Origin: Brachycybe producta
Taxonomy: Eukaryota; Arthropoda; Diplopoda; Playtdesmida; Andrognathidae
NCBI GenBank assembly: GCA_036925085.1
Contig: JAUPFP010000066.1
Location: forward strand, 310,001 to 374,000
Length of the DNA stretch: 64,000 bases
Reading direction: 5' to 3'
The stretch's first letter is position 1. Every line of letters starts with the position of its first letter. The translations under genes and the position numbers were made by a program. Under the pieces are notes generated by a model that saw nothing but the letters and a program-made list of their open reading frames with translations, did not search any database and had not been told where the DNA came from. Shown piece by piece: positions 1-11,080 of the stretch.

Positions 1-265
1 TAAATATTAAATTACTAATAATGAAAAAAAACAAGTGTGGCTTCACTCAGGGTCGCCACAAAGTGATATTGGTGATCCCCGGATACCACCGAAATTGCAA
101 CAATCGCCGGTTTTGTTGTTGTTAGTGAACGCTTCTATTGGAAGTCAATGGAGTTAAAACTAATTTTACCAAAATTTTCAACAGTTTTTTTTTTAGGTTG
201 TTAGTATTCGAAAGTTTCAAAAGCCGAAAAAAGCGCGAAGATTCGAGTTTTCTAATTTCGGAATA
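1..265 (-). mobile_element. hAT-like interspersed repeat, cut by window edge
   Basis: This stretch is the reverse complement of the repeats at 27225-27570 and 45158-45576. They share the text about cells such as CACCAATATCACC, a GCGATTGTTGCAA region and a run of TCGAA-rich inverted repeats ending near 265. The 45-kb copy shows TIRs starting TAGGGATGGG, a typical hAT end. The window start removes one end of this copy. No coding capacity is seen. Confidence 0.7.
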
Positions 266-956
266 TTTTTAAAGATTGGTGGGATTCGATAATTGGGATG
301 CCCCATATAAACATCATGAAGAACCTTAAAGTTTGCAATTTTCATGAACATCCGATCCGGTATTTCAGGACACTGTTTAGTTAAAAAAAAAAATAAGAAC
401 ACAACATTGAAATAAAAACATGGGAACAACATTTTACTGCAACATTAAGCTGATGTATATGTCTTCTTGTAACAGATGCTGTTTTTTTTTGGTAACTCTC
501 TCTCTCTCTCTCTCTCTCTGTGTTACATATTACATATCTTTTAAGTACAAGTACTGACTCGGCTGTAATTTTGAAAACACATGTGGAGTCTCCTCCTCAA
601 TTTCCACACTCCCACTTTTGTTGTTTTTATTTTACTTATGGTTTTTATGTATGCATTTATTTCCATAATGAACAAAACTACCCTCCATTGTATTTTTGAT
701 GGTATGCATTTAAGGTATGTGAGATGCCAGATTTTTTTTTCTTTCCTTCCTTCCTTCTTTCTTCATCTTCTTCTCAATAGAGGTCATAATGTTTAGACAT
801 TATGAGATTTTCTTTTTTCATTTGTTTTTTTTTTTTTTTGTAATGAAGCATTTCATTAGTTTTCCTTTTGTGAATTTATAGGTTTTTTTGTTATCATAAT
901 TTGTGTTCGTGTAAACCCTATGTAATATAATTTGTATACATGTGTTTGCTTGTATG
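266..956. other. No gene seen; AT-rich with short microsatellites
   Basis: T-rich and low-complexity sequence with a (TC)n tract at about 497-520 and TTCC/TTCT runs near 740. The small open frames here have no recognisable domain and no splice context, so none is called. Confidence 0.6.
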
Positions 957-1351
957 TAGGGGGAAAGAGAGCGAGAAAGAGTGTGAGAGAAAGAGAGCGC
1001 AAGAGAGAGCGAGAGCGCAAGAGAGAGAGAGAGAGCGAGAGCGCAAGAGAGAGAGAGAGCGAGAGCGCAAGAGAGAGAGAGAGAGCGAGAGCGCAAGAGA
1101 GAGAGAGAGCGAGAGCGCAAGAGAGAGAGAGAGCGAGAGCGCAAGAGAGAGAGAGAGCGAGAGCGAGAGCGCAAGAGAGAGAGAGAGAGAGCGAGAGCGC
1201 AAGAGAGAGAGAGAGCGAGAGCGCAAGAGAGAGAGAGAGAGCAAGAGCGCAAGAGAGAGCGAGAGCGAAAGAGAGAGAGCGAGAGCGAAAGAGAGAGAGA
1301 GCGAGAGCGCAAGAGAGAGAGCGAGAGCGTAAGAGAGAGAGCGAGAGCGTA

Positions 1352-1383
<32 letters not shown>

Positions 1384-1965
1384 CGCAAGAGAGAGAGAGA
1401 GCGAGAGCACAAGAGAGAGCGAGAGCACAAGAGAGAGAGAGAGAGCGAGAGCACAAGAGAGAGAGAGCGAGAGCGCAAGATCGAGAGTGAGAGAGCACGA
1501 GAGAGATCGAGAGTGAGAGAGCACGAGAGAGATCGAGAGTGACAGAGCACGAGAGAGATCGAGAGTGACAGAGCACGAGAGAGATCGAGAGTGACAGAGC
1601 ACGAGCGAGGGGGATAGGGTGCGAGGGGGATAGGGTGCGAGGGGGATAGGGTGCGAGGGGGATAGGGAGCGAGAGAGAGGGATAGAGAGCGAGCAAGCGA
1701 GCGAGAGAGAGCGAAAGAAAGAGAGAGAGCACAAGAGAGGGAGAGAGCGAGCGAGCAAGCAAAAGAGTGAGCAAGGGAGAGAGCGAGAGTGAGAGAGCAC
1801 GAGCGAGAGGGATGGGGAGCGAGAGAGAGGGGGATGGGGAGCGAGAGAGCTTAAGAGGGAGAGCGAGAGAGCTTAAGAGGGAGAGAGAGAGAGAGCTTAA
1901 GAGGGAGAGAGAGAGAGCGAGAGAGAGAGAAGGAGAGAGAGCGAGAGATAGTGAGAGAGAGGGAG
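957..1965. repeat. GA-rich array (GAGAGCGAGAGCGCAA-type units), about 1 kb
   Basis: About 1 kb of nearly pure purine on the + strand, built from GAGAGAGAGC, GAGCGCAAGA and related words. The right part changes to blocks such as GATCGAGAGTGACAGAGCAC (about 1480-1600), GCGAGGGGGATAGG (about 1605-1670) and GAGAGCTTAAGAGG (about 1845-1910). Each block is locally homogeneous, as expected from slippage and unequal exchange. All frames on both strands stay open because the units lack stops, which produces spurious Ser/Leu or Arg/Glu frames. Confidence 0.95.
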
Positions 1966-2130
1966 TGTTCAGATTGTGTGTGTATGTATTCAGATGGCGT
2001 GGCAGTGTTATAATGGTGTGTTTGCGTTCAGATAATGTGTTTTCGGATGATGTGTGTTCGTTTGCAAACGATGTGTGTCTGTTTTCAGATCGTGTGTTTC
2101 AACATGGTTTATTTGTGCTCAGTTAAAAAC
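1966..2130. repeat. Degenerate GTGTG(T)TTCAGAT-type repeat
   Basis: A short run in which variants of TTCAGATnnTGTGTGT recur every 20-30 bp, directly after the GA array. It is probably a decayed satellite tail of that array. Confidence 0.5.
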
Positions 2131-2811
2131 ATTAATGAGTTTGAGGGTTTGTCACATGTTTCAGACAGTATATATGTTTGACAATAGGTTTGTACTATGT
2201 GGGTGGGTTGACGCGGTGGTGTCTAATGAAGATGTTTGCAATTAAAACCGTTTTGACCACGTGACCCTATTAACGAGAAGAATATTTGTAAATTGATGGA
2301 AGTCTTTTAACTTCCCCCCCCCCTGATGGTTTGTCTTGAAAGTTACAGCAATGCATTTTGGCTGAAATTGATTTTTTATTCAATATAATTTTGGCCGTTT
2401 TTTATAGTCTGTTTTATATCATGCGAGATAAAAGTAAAAAAAAGAAGAAGAAAAAAAAAATGCCAGGTTTTTGTCATGACATCAATTTCTTTTTGATTAT
2501 ATCTTACAGGGTCTCTAAATTGAAAATAATGTTTACTCGAGAACACGGTTTTTTTTAGAAGTTTATTTATATAAGACGTTTGTGTTCTTCGTAAAAGATT
2601 TTTGATTTGTTTTAATATAACTTAGCCAAAATGGAAACACATTTTTGTTTCAAAATGACGTTTTTTTTTTCAGGAACAACATTATGATGAAATTCAAATT
2701 GGTTTCAAAACTAGAATGGTCGAAAGTTAAGAACATTTTAAAAACGTTACGGACATCAATGGGGCAATATAGAAGCGATGGTCGATATATAAGGGGGGGG
2801 GGCTAACATTG
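2131..2811. other. No gene seen
   Basis: AT-rich sequence with poly-A, poly-T and poly-C/G runs. The segment 2735-2810 (TTACGGACATCAATGGGGCA and what follows) resembles 55545-55625, so it belongs to an interspersed repeat next to the foldback that starts at 2812. Confidence 0.5.
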
Positions 2812-3705
2812 TTAAGAGCCTAGATACAGTGTTTAATTCAAAATTTCTTCGAATGTAGGCGCTGCAATCGTTTTTGGCTTAAAAATTGATTTTATGCCTT
2901 GTTTCCACTGGTGTTGAACTTTTTTGACGATTTCAACTGGTGAAAAATTGAACGCACGTGGCTTTTGCCTTTGATAGTGAATGGGCGGAGACCATGTATC
3001 TTCAATTTTTTCCTCCAGTTGAAATTTTCAAAAATTCAAATTTTCACCTCAGTGGAAACAAGGCGTTTTTTTTTTCTCTCCAGGTTTTAAAGTCGCATAA
3101 AAATGAATAGAAAAACAATTTCACGTGCTAAGCTTACAAAACGGAATCATTGTGATGCATCGGATGTATCGTAATGCACGTGCTAATTACTTTTTGTTAT
3201 TACTCTAAATCATTTTTAATGAGAGTTCTTGTAACTTTTGTGAGACAGTTTTATGGTCCTATGGGACTTAACATGGAGTTAAAAAAAAACGTACGATTTT
3301 AAACGTTATTAAAAATAGAAGGTCGTTTTCGAAATTTATAAAATGGAATGAGCATGAAGCCAATATATTAATGCACGTGCTAATTTTTTGTTATTGCTCT
3401 AAATCGTTTTTAATAAGAGTTCTTCAAACTTTTGTGGGACAGCAGTTTTTTTTTTCGTCCTATGGGATTTAACATGGAGTTAAAAAAACGTACAATTTTA
3501 AACTTTATTTAAAAATAGAAGGACCTTTTGAAAATGAATATAAAGTGACCTTGCTTAATGAACAATACTTTCTATTGCATTTTGCGCTTTACTGTATTTT
3601 AATTGAGCGTATGTTGAGACTATTTCTAGTGAACACGATATAGTAACAACTCATATGTCTGATTGTCGTCTGCTCAAAACAACAAAATGGAGGACGTGTG
3701 TATCG
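2812..3705. mobile_element. TTAA foldback element A, copy 1 (carries an inserted MITE)
   Basis: Starts TTAA then GAGCCTAGATACA. The internal sequence matches the complete copy at 57969-58688 in opposite orientation: GCGCTGCAATCG, the AATGCACGTGCTAATT words, the boundary region CCATTTTGTTGTTTTGAGCA. The right end is degenerate. A 170-bp MITE (2896-3064) sits inside and is absent from the 58-kb copy. No transposase frame. Confidence 0.75.
2896..3064. mobile_element. GCCTTGTTTCCACT foldback MITE, complete, nested
   Basis: Begins GCCTTGTTTCCACTGGTG and ends CCTCAGTGGAAACAAGGC. The arms are near-perfect inverted repeats around a centre containing GAATGGGCGGAGACC. Other copies lie at 10805-10987 and 51525-51700, with halves at 11013-11080, 15804-15895 and 19490-19550. 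Confidence 0.85.
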
Positions 3706-4330
3706 TTGGAGAAAAACCGTTTTTTTAAGATATCGAGATAGTAGTTTCATTTGCTAAACAAAAGTCATGAATCCGCCAGATGAGATACTACAAAAGAAGC
3801 TTAGGTCCTGGACCTGCAGACACTAAAATAAGAGGCCTGAATCTTGCTTAGATAATTTATGATTAATAGAGCTCTCATCTTTAGTCACAATGAGTGATTG
3901 GTTGCTTATATACATGTATGTACAACCTGAGGCTCTCTCTTTCTCTCTCTTTCTCGCTCTTTCCTCTCAAAAGCTAAATTCAGCCAGACAAAAAATGCAT
4001 GACTCTGCAGCCTATTGTTTATTTTTCTTGTACCATTATATTTACATATTGAAACTAAAAGTTGATCCATTGTTTACTTGGTTATATTGATAAATGAAAG
4101 TATTCTGGTTTTCTCATTTACAATTTATCAAACAGATGATGATGTTCTTCAAGAAAGTGGGTTTTTATGTAATTGTAGTTTAGTGACCAATGAGAAAATT
4201 CTAATTTGGCAAAAAAAAAAAAAAAACTGTAAAACTGTAAACTGGTAAAGCTCGCAAACAATGATTGCCAGTCTGATAAAAGTGCTTGTAGCAATTGCAA
4301 GAGACATTGCTGCACATGATATTGCAAGTA
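3706..4330. other. No gene seen
   Basis: AT-rich with a CTCTCTTTCTC tract near 3935-3962 and a poly-A run at 4208-4225. No splice-supported exon or recognisable protein. Confidence 0.5.
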
Positions 4331-4970
4331 AAGCTGGTATTACACTAGCAACTTTTAATGCAATAAAATGTGCAATGTGACATTGCAACGCCTTTGTTTA
4401 TAGTGTGATATGACATGCAACTTGATAAAACTTTCCTTTTAACTAGTGTGAGACTCAGTCTCACCGTGTTGATCAGGTTCAACTTTGAGAGACTTTTCAA
4501 GTAAACTTTCTGACAAACCAATCAATCCGTTTGCTGGAAATGACATATATAACATTGAACGAATTCCCGGTTTCATGACTTCCTGTTAGTTGATCACAAT
4601 AGGGACACAAACCAAGGGGGCAGACATTGAACAGAAAATCACATGTACGATTTTCACTACGATTCACAGCAGATCGTGTGGATGGAAAAGTCATTTTACT
4701 TTTTAGCTGCATTTTACTTGGATATCCAGAATAGAATTGAAATTTTTAAAATTCAGTAAAACGCGGATTAAAAGTAAAATGGCTTTCAATACAGTACGAG
4801 ATTCACCCTAATGTCGGCCCCTTGACATAAACGAAGTTTTGAAAACTTGATTGGCATCTAGGTTGCATAGTGTGATATAGAAGTTTACCACAAAGTTCTA
4901 GTTGCAAGTCACATCACAGGTTGCATTGCAAGTTGATTTGCATTTGAGGTTGCTAGTGTAATACCGGCTT
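4331..4970. mobile_element. Foldback element, TIR GCTGGTATTACACTAGCAAC
   Basis: The left end GCTGGTATTACACTAGCAAC is matched by the inverted right end GTTGCTAGTGTAATACCGGC, which is followed by TTAA at 4969-4972. The arms continue with TTGCAATGTGACATTGCAA-like words. A middle part (about 4441-4830) does not fit the palindrome and may be a separate insertion. Confidence 0.8.
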
Positions 4971-4972
4971 AA

Positions 4973-5507
4973 GTCTTGCTGTAAAAATAGCTTGTGAGAA
5001 ACAAAAAAATGCATCTTATCCTTCTTATGTGTTATCAAACAAAAAAAGTTTTCTTTTATCATATAAATATAAGAAGCGATTTTTTGCTTTTATTTTTTCG
5101 TGATGAGGCAAAATATGAACCTCCCACCCTCCTTCCTCGTCATTTTAATAAAGAATCTTACATGAATGAGTTTTTTGAGGCTTGTAAAATGAAGAAGAAA
5201 AAAAAAATGTTATTACCACCACTGAGAAGTTTCATGACAAAATAAAATGCTCAATAAATGGGATAAGTTTGAATAGAGAGAATGAGAGAGAGAGCTATAG
5301 CTTAGCTGTCTTTTTTTGTGTATAAAGTATTATATGTTGTTTTTTTCCAATATGAGGGTGTTTGCCAGCATTGTTGTTGATATCCTGCTGTGTTCCTCAT
5401 TCAATTTGTAGCACCAAAAAAATCTATCTAGGTACATGGTTTTTAGAAGGGGATTGGGGGGGGGAGTATAAGAGGAGGAGGTTGTCAAAAAAAAAAATGA
5501 ACCTACT

Positions 5508-5547
<40 letters not shown>

Positions 5548-6010
5548 TGTGTTTGTGTGAGGCTGTTTTCAAAACTTGATAAAATTGCTAGCCAACTTCT
5601 TTTTTTTTAAAAAAAAAAATTTTAATAATTTTTTCTGCGCTTTTTTTATTATTGACACTTTGTCAGGTGTTTTGTTTATAGGAAGCAAGGAGAAGGGGGG
5701 GGGGGGGTAGAAGTGTGAGCGTCATTGCCGTTTTTTCCTGCTGATTATGTATTGTAGTTTGGAGTTTACTACTACTACATTCATCGTAAGCAATACTTCA
5801 TTATTATTTTTTTTTTTAAAAAAAGTTTTTTCTTCTCTGTTGGAGACAAAGACACCTTAAGGCTCTCTCGTTTTTTTCTGTTTATGTAATTTACAAATGA
5901 GTTTATTTTTGTTTATGAAATATTGCTCAAAGATAGAGGAGGAGGCTGCTTTTTAAGGAAAGGGGGGGAGGTCACATTAATCAAAAATCTACTGTAAATG
6001 TAGTGCAGTG
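4973..6010. other. No gene seen; low complexity
   Basis: AT-rich sequence with a (GT)n tract at about 5511-5556, poly-G runs near 5457 and 5696, and long T and A runs. The frame at 4994-5245 shows no domain and is dominated by A-rich lysine codons. Confidence 0.55.
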
Positions 6011-6014
6011 CATT

Positions 6015-6385
6015 ACACAAGGGCCAGGATAAAAGAACGAACCGATGAACATCGTGGGTGATTCTAAAACGTGAAACAGAATGCATATAGAAGTGGTTGA
6101 ACACAAAGAGATGAACACTACTAATTAGCATGGGTGCAGAACGCCCTAATAATTTTTTTTTAAAATCTAATCAATGATCTAATAATCTAATACATTCTGG
6201 GTCCTGCCTGCACCCCAAAACCCCCTGAAACAAACTCAGTTTAACGTAACCCTACATAATAACCGATATAAAAAAAAGTATAGTGTTTATTCAAGTCTAA
6301 TAAGCATTCTATTTCGGGTTTTATTGTTACTCACAGTGTTTATGTGTTTATCTGTTCATCAGTTCATCCTTTTATTCCGTATGCA
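6015..6385. repeat. Interspersed repeat with GGATAAAAGGATGAAC ends
   Basis: The segment 6015-6170 (AGGATAAAAGAACGAACCGA, GATGAACATCGTGGGT, GGGTGCAGAACGC) is repeated at 44645-44830. The segment 6350-6385 carries the same terminal words in reverse complement. This fits a foldback element whose right arm abuts the LINE fragment at 6386. Confidence 0.6.
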
Positions 6386-6702
6386 TGCATATCGAAAAGA
6401 TCGAGCCCAACAAGGATCACATGGGCAGGGCTGACCAATCTAGGAAAATTAGGGAGATTTTTTTTGCTAGGACAGATTCCTATTATTGTTTTTTTTTTTC
6501 CTAGAGTTATAAGACAATGGGGAACTCTCTTCCTGAGGAAGTGGTGAATGGAGATAATTTTGTTTTGTGGGATTGACAATTGTATATTCATTTTGTTTTT
6601 TGTGCTTGACAATGCTTTAATGCTGCATGTGGACTTTTATGTCTCTCTGCCATAGGCCTATTTGGCTGCTAGCAGAGTACTAATTGTAATTGTAAGGATA
6701 CT
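6386..6702 (+). mobile_element. LINE 3' end fragment (last codons of ORF2 plus 3' UTR)
   Basis: Translation gives FFFPRVIRQW and, after a one-phase shift, NSLPEEVVNGDNFVLWD and a stop. The block 'FFPR-I--WNSLP--V' is the familiar C-terminus of ORF2 in the CR1/L2/Jockey/I groups of non-LTR retrotransposons. A 3' UTR follows with CTCTCTGCCATAGGCC and a tail of AATTGT units. The same 3' UTR recurs at 15588-15671. The copy is heavily 5'-truncated and frameshifted. Confidence 0.8.
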
Positions 6703-6887
6703 ATTCCTCTTTTTTTTTTGAGTGCTATAGACTTGATGAAATCGATATTATCGGTCTTATGGTGGGTGCAAAGGGCACCATTCCCAAACTTTTTGAGGAG
6801 TTTCATGTGAGACTCAACTTGCCAAAATTACTAGCCACCAACATTGTAACTTCAGTTATTAAGGACTTGGCGATGATAGTGAGGAAC

Positions 6888-7095
6888 ACAGACAATTAGA
6901 AATCGGTCAGAACTTCAGGTGGCTCCGCCCTTGTTATATGATGGCCAACAACTTCTAATTGGCTGGTTATGTAGTCTGATGTTGGAAAGGTTGGAGCATG
7001 TGACGTCAGACTACATAACCAGCCTATTAGAAGTTGCCGGTCGTCATAACAAGGGCGGAGCCAACTGAAGTTCTGACCGATTTCTAACTGCCTGT
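6888..7095. mobile_element. Mutator-type MITE with perfect 9-bp TSD
   Basis: A 208-bp near-palindrome with ends ACAGACAATTAGAAATCGG and its inverted partner ACAGGCAGTTAGAAATCGG. The direct repeat GTGAGGAAC is found at 6879-6887 and 7096-7104. A 9-bp duplication is typical of the Mutator/MULE superfamily. Relatives at 22674-22878 and 42110-42315. Confidence 0.85.
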
Positions 7096-7264
7096 GTGAG
7101 GAACCACCAATATAAATGTGACTCACCTGCACTGTTAAATTGAAACTTTAACTCATTAATCAATAAGTTTGTTTGTTTACTATTATTATATCATTCTTTT
7201 TATATTATGTCTTAAATTACACTATTTTATACTGGATGTACGTACATCTGTATTGACGGTGGCA

Positions 7265-7770
7265 CTGATCAAGCGCCAATCTGAACTAACGCCAAACTTG
7301 AATAAACACCAAATGGAACAAACGCCAAACTGAATAAAAGCCAAATGGAACAAACGCCAAACGGAATAAGCGCCAAATGGAACAAACGCCAAACTGAACA
7401 AGTGCCAAACTGAATAACCGCCAAAATGTGATAAACACATTGTTAGGTTTGGTTTGGTTAGGTTAGGTTAGGTTAGGTTAGGTTAGGATTGGTTAGATTA
7501 GCTGTAAATCTGCACAGTTTGACGTGTCTAAAACCTCACAATATTTGGACCATCAGAATTTACAAAAAACCTGAATAACCGCCAAATGGAACAAACGCCA
7601 AACTGAATAAGCGCCAAATGGAACAAACGCCAAACTGAGTAAGCGCCAAATGGAAGAAACGCCAAACTGAATAAAAGCCAAAAATTTGGCGGTTATTCAG
7701 TTTGGCATTTGTTCCATTTGGCGCTTATTCAGTTTGGCGTTTGTTCAATTTGGCGCTTATTCAGTCGCCC
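7265..7770. repeat. 32-bp satellite in two blocks, second block inverted on itself
   Basis: Units of the form GCCAAACTGAATAAGCGCCA plus AATGGAACAAAC fill 7265-7425 and 7560-7680, then flip to TTTGGCGGTTATTCAG orientation from about 7682 to 7770, making a head-to-head junction. The same unit forms the 0.73-kb array at 11081-11815. A (TTAGG)n tract lies between the two blocks. Confidence 0.9.
7458..7487. repeat. Interstitial (TTAGG)n tract
   Basis: About six GGTTA/TTAGG units, with decayed flanking GGTTTGG words. TTAGG is the ancestral arthropod telomere repeat. Its place inside a satellite block suggests a repair patch or fused repeat, not a telomere. Confidence 0.85.
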
Positions 7771-8655
7771 CGTACTGACGTGTATTCTGAGTCGCTTGTC
7801 GGCTATTTACATTGGTGATCAAAGAGCAATATTTAAAGCTATTCTTCTTCTTCAACATTTGTGTGTTGTAAAAGAATAGGACTAGATTACAATTTTTGGT
7901 TGTGTGTAATGGAACCTCCGGTTTACCTTCCTTTAAGCTCTGGACCACGCAAACCAAAGGGCCACTTCTGAATATTTAGATTTTTAATGAGAAGCAAAAT
8001 CTCAACATGGGGAGGAGAGAGGTTTCTTTTCGAAGCACCTTGTAAATCAACCACTAAAATGTATTTTAAATAAATAAAAGTATAGTAACACAATTGGGGG
8101 GGGGGTTGCTTTTTGATTTTGTTCAAAAAACAAACTCATGTGGTTGCAAATTTTATGGCAAATTAGTTGCAAACATGAAAGACTTTTTTGTTCACTATAT
8201 TGTTAATGAAAGAAAAGCTTTGAATGTTAGGTAAAATGAAAGTGAAGAAGAAGAAGAGGGGGGGGGGCATACTGTAGAATAAAAATACTACTCATAGTTC
8301 TCAGTTATTGATTTCTTTTCTGCCTTCTTTGTGTGGTTAATTTTATACATGGACAAATTTTATTAAATGTGCTTTGTAGGGGTTGCTCATTGGTTTTATT
8401 GTAGAGACCAAATTTGCATCGAAAGGGTAAAACATCCAACGCCAGAACCTGTAATGACTAGTTATTATCATTTGTGGCCTAGACAAGAACAGTTATGGCT
8501 TTATTTGGGGTTCAACTAGTCCGTAACACGTGACACGCAACAACATGTTTTACTCTTGATAGTCAGCATGTGAAACCCTAGTTTTGAAAAAAAAAAAAAA
8601 AAACTAAAAAACGTGGCTAAATTGTTATGTTGTCCACCAAACAATTCCATTGTTT
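7771..8655. other. No gene seen
   Basis: AT-rich with poly-G and poly-A runs (8096-8104, 8262-8269, 8586-8602). No exon or repeat family recognised beyond short homopolymers. Confidence 0.5.
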
Positions 8656-8782
8656 GCCCCGCCCTTTTATGAAAAACAGCAACTTCTAATTGTTTTTTTT
8701 TTGGTCTGATGTATGTCCCGCCCCATTTTCAATTTCTAATTGGTTGATATTTTGTCTGACGCTCATAGAAGGGCGGGGCCAG
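8656..8782. mobile_element. Small foldback related to the CCGCCCTTTTATGA MITE family
   Basis: CCCCGCCCTTTTATGA with AACTTCTAATTG on the left faces CAATTTCTAATTGG and CATAGAAGGGCGGGGCC on the right. These words are shared with the Mutator-type MITEs at 6888, 22674 and 42110 and with the foldback inside the 43182-43742 Helitron. Confidence 0.65.
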
Positions 8783-8929
8783 TGATGGATTTGTGCTGTG
8801 AGCACACCTGGTTTATTTATATATAGTCTGCGAAATGTTGCTGCTCTACGATGCGAAATAAAGAAACGTTATCGTCTTCGTTTTTGCTAAGCTTTGCATA
8901 ACATTTCCGTTTTCTGGTTTCGTTTTGTT

Positions 8930-9850
8930 GTGTTCATACTATGCTTCACTATACACATGGGATGCAAAGGAATCCGTCTTTAAAAATCGTCAGAACTGCT
9001 TCCTTATATTCTCGTTTAGCGCGCTGGTATATGATGCATGTGTTGGACGAAAGTGACGCGGGCTATAGCGCATGCTGTAAAAGCTGGAACTTCATACCTG
9101 CTACCTTGAGCGTAGCGTCTGTGACTAGTGACTAGCATAGCGGCTTGAAGTAGCAAGTCGCTAGTCGCTGGCACACACTACATATGTGCTGCACCTACAA
9201 GCATTTTGGGCGTGTCTTTATGGTGTGTGATGTCATATAAAATGGCGTCGAAGACGCCTTATGTAACAAAATCTGGTTTCTGATTGGTTGTTGGGTAGCG
9301 ACTTGAAACGTTTGCGACCTGAAGCTTCTGTTTGAACAGAAGTTTGGCGACTGAGTAGCAAGTTGCGACGCTTTGACAAGTCGCTAATAGTTGCTTGTAT
9401 ATGGTATGAAAGACGCGCATGTGCGCTGACGCTCGCTTGAGGTAGGTCGCTCGACGTCGCGTGAATGAAGTTTAAGCTTAACGCTCTTGATTCTGAAGTA
9501 GGCCTAAGTGGATTTTCGTTCAACACTGCGTTCAACCTTAAACGTTGAACGACATTACTGACGTGCAAGTGAAGACTGCCGGTTGAGGCATGCGTTCATG
9601 ACATGCATGCGCCAAAAGGCATGCCGTTGACGAATGCAGTGTGGAAAATGAAAGGGGAACGTGACAGTGCAAAAGGAAGATGAAAGCGTACGAGTGTGGA
9701 CATATACTGTATAGCTAAAATCCTATCGAAAATAGTATGCGAAAACGAAGGTGTGCGAAAATTGTGTACACTTTTTTGCTGCGAAAGTTTTTTTTTTGTT
9801 TGTTTCGCATCGCTTTTCGCAGCATTTTTGCCGACTATAATAAAAACCAA
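8930..9850. repeat. GC-richer block of short inverted repeats (CAAGTCGC / GCGACTTG)
   Basis: Base composition rises and words such as AGCAAGTCGC, GCGACTTG and GTTGCGACG recur on both strands (9140-9400). The end near 9840 reads as TIR-like AAGGCTTGGTTTTTATTATAG on the minus strand. I read it as a decayed or nested foldback element. The frames at 8941-9135 and 9233-9850 show no domain. Confidence 0.45.
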
Positions 9851-10370
9851 GCCTTAAATTGTTGTAAAACGAAAAGTTTTACGTTTTTTTTTCGTCATGA
9901 ATTCTGATGATGTTTTACGTTATGTGGGACCCTAGCTTAAAAATTCTAAAACAGTAAACAGTCAAAGTAATTCTGAGTGTTGTGATCTTCAAAAAAAATG
10001 TCCCTGATTCTTCAAACTTATTTCTGATTCCTGAAATTGTTTTAGACCTATAAACTAAAGAACCCCATATCAGATAATATGTTGTGTTGGCTAGACCACT
10101 AAAGAAATGTGGGATTTAGTTATCAGCATGTTTTTGACTTGTAATGTGTTTTTTATTATCATTTTGGCAGTAGCTCAGAATGGCTTTTTCTTTATTTGAA
10201 AGCAATGGTGGTGGTGGGTGCTGGTGGTGGTGTAAACTTGGAAGGTTTTGGCTGTAAATCAATTTTTTTTTAATACACAGATGATGATGGTGTCTTTCCT
10301 AACTTTTTTTGCCAAACGAGCCACAAACAGCATTTTTATATTTCACTCAAAAATGAGCCAGAAAGATTTT

Positions 10371-10409
<39 letters not shown>

Positions 10410-10800
10410 ATTTTGTCATTATTTTAGATGGGGGGGCCTTTTTTTCTATTTTGAAAGGCAAATTTTTAACTAAAAAATTTATTTTTCTTAACTATGGTCT
10501 CGAAATTAAGACAAAATTGAACAGGAGAAAAAGAAAATATATTTGGAATTGTAATTTTCTTAGAAAAAGAGAATTTGAACAACTTCTGAAATTAATGGTG
10601 TAGACATGAAAAGAAAAAAAAAAAGTATTTTGCATATTTGTATGGCTTTACTAAATTATAAAATTGTGTAATAACCAAGAAAACAATTTTCATTCTCAGC
10701 TTTGAATTGGGGATCAAATCATGTGTGAAATCGTAAATAGATTGTTTTTTTTTTTACTTATCATAAGCTTCAAATTTTTTTTTTCTACTGAATTTTTGTC
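9851..10800. other. No gene seen; (CT)n microsatellite at 10375-10407
   Basis: T-rich sequence with GGTGGTGGTGG near 10206 and a pure CT tract. No coding signal. Confidence 0.55.
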
Positions 10801-10804
10801 TTAA

Positions 10805-10987
10805 GGCCTTGTTTCCATTGATGTAAAAATTTGAACTTTTTGAAAATTTCAACTGATGAAAAATTGAATAAACGTGGCTCCCCCGCCTATGATAGTGAAT
10901 GGGTGGGTGCCACACGTGTGTGTTCTATTTTTCAACAGTTGAAATTTTCAAAAAAAGTTCAGATTTGTACATCAGTGGAAACAAGGC
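10805..10987. mobile_element. GGCCTTGTTTCCA foldback MITE, complete
   Basis: Preceded by TTAA (10801-10804). The left end GGCCTTGTTTCCATTGATG and right end CATCAGTGGAAACAAGGC are inverted repeats. It is the same family as 2896-3064. A second, half copy starts at 11013 and runs into the satellite at 11081. Confidence 0.85.
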
Positions 10988-11012
10988 AAATAACAATGTA
11001 AATCTGGTGCCT

Positions 11013-11080
11013 TGTTTCCACTGGGGTGAATATTTAAACTTTTTGATGATTTCAACTGGTGAAAAATTGAACACACGTGG
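11013..11080. mobile_element. Half copy of the GCCTTGTTTCCACT MITE
   Basis: Only the left arm (GCCTTGTTTCCACTGGGG to ACACACGTGG) is present. It ends abruptly where the 32-bp satellite begins, so the array may have expanded inside or at the edge of this MITE. Confidence 0.75.

Noticed and set aside
818-1800. Several overlapping 194-318 aa frames rich in Ser/Leu or Arg/Glu
   Set aside because: They are translations of the stop-free GA array on both strands; no domain and no splice context.
7458-7487. A telomere or chromosome end
   Set aside because: Only about six TTAGG units inside a satellite, with complex sequence on both sides.
8941-9850. Frames of 64-111 aa in a GC-richer block
   Set aside because: They overlap on both strands over short inverted repeats, and none has a recognisable domain or splice sites.
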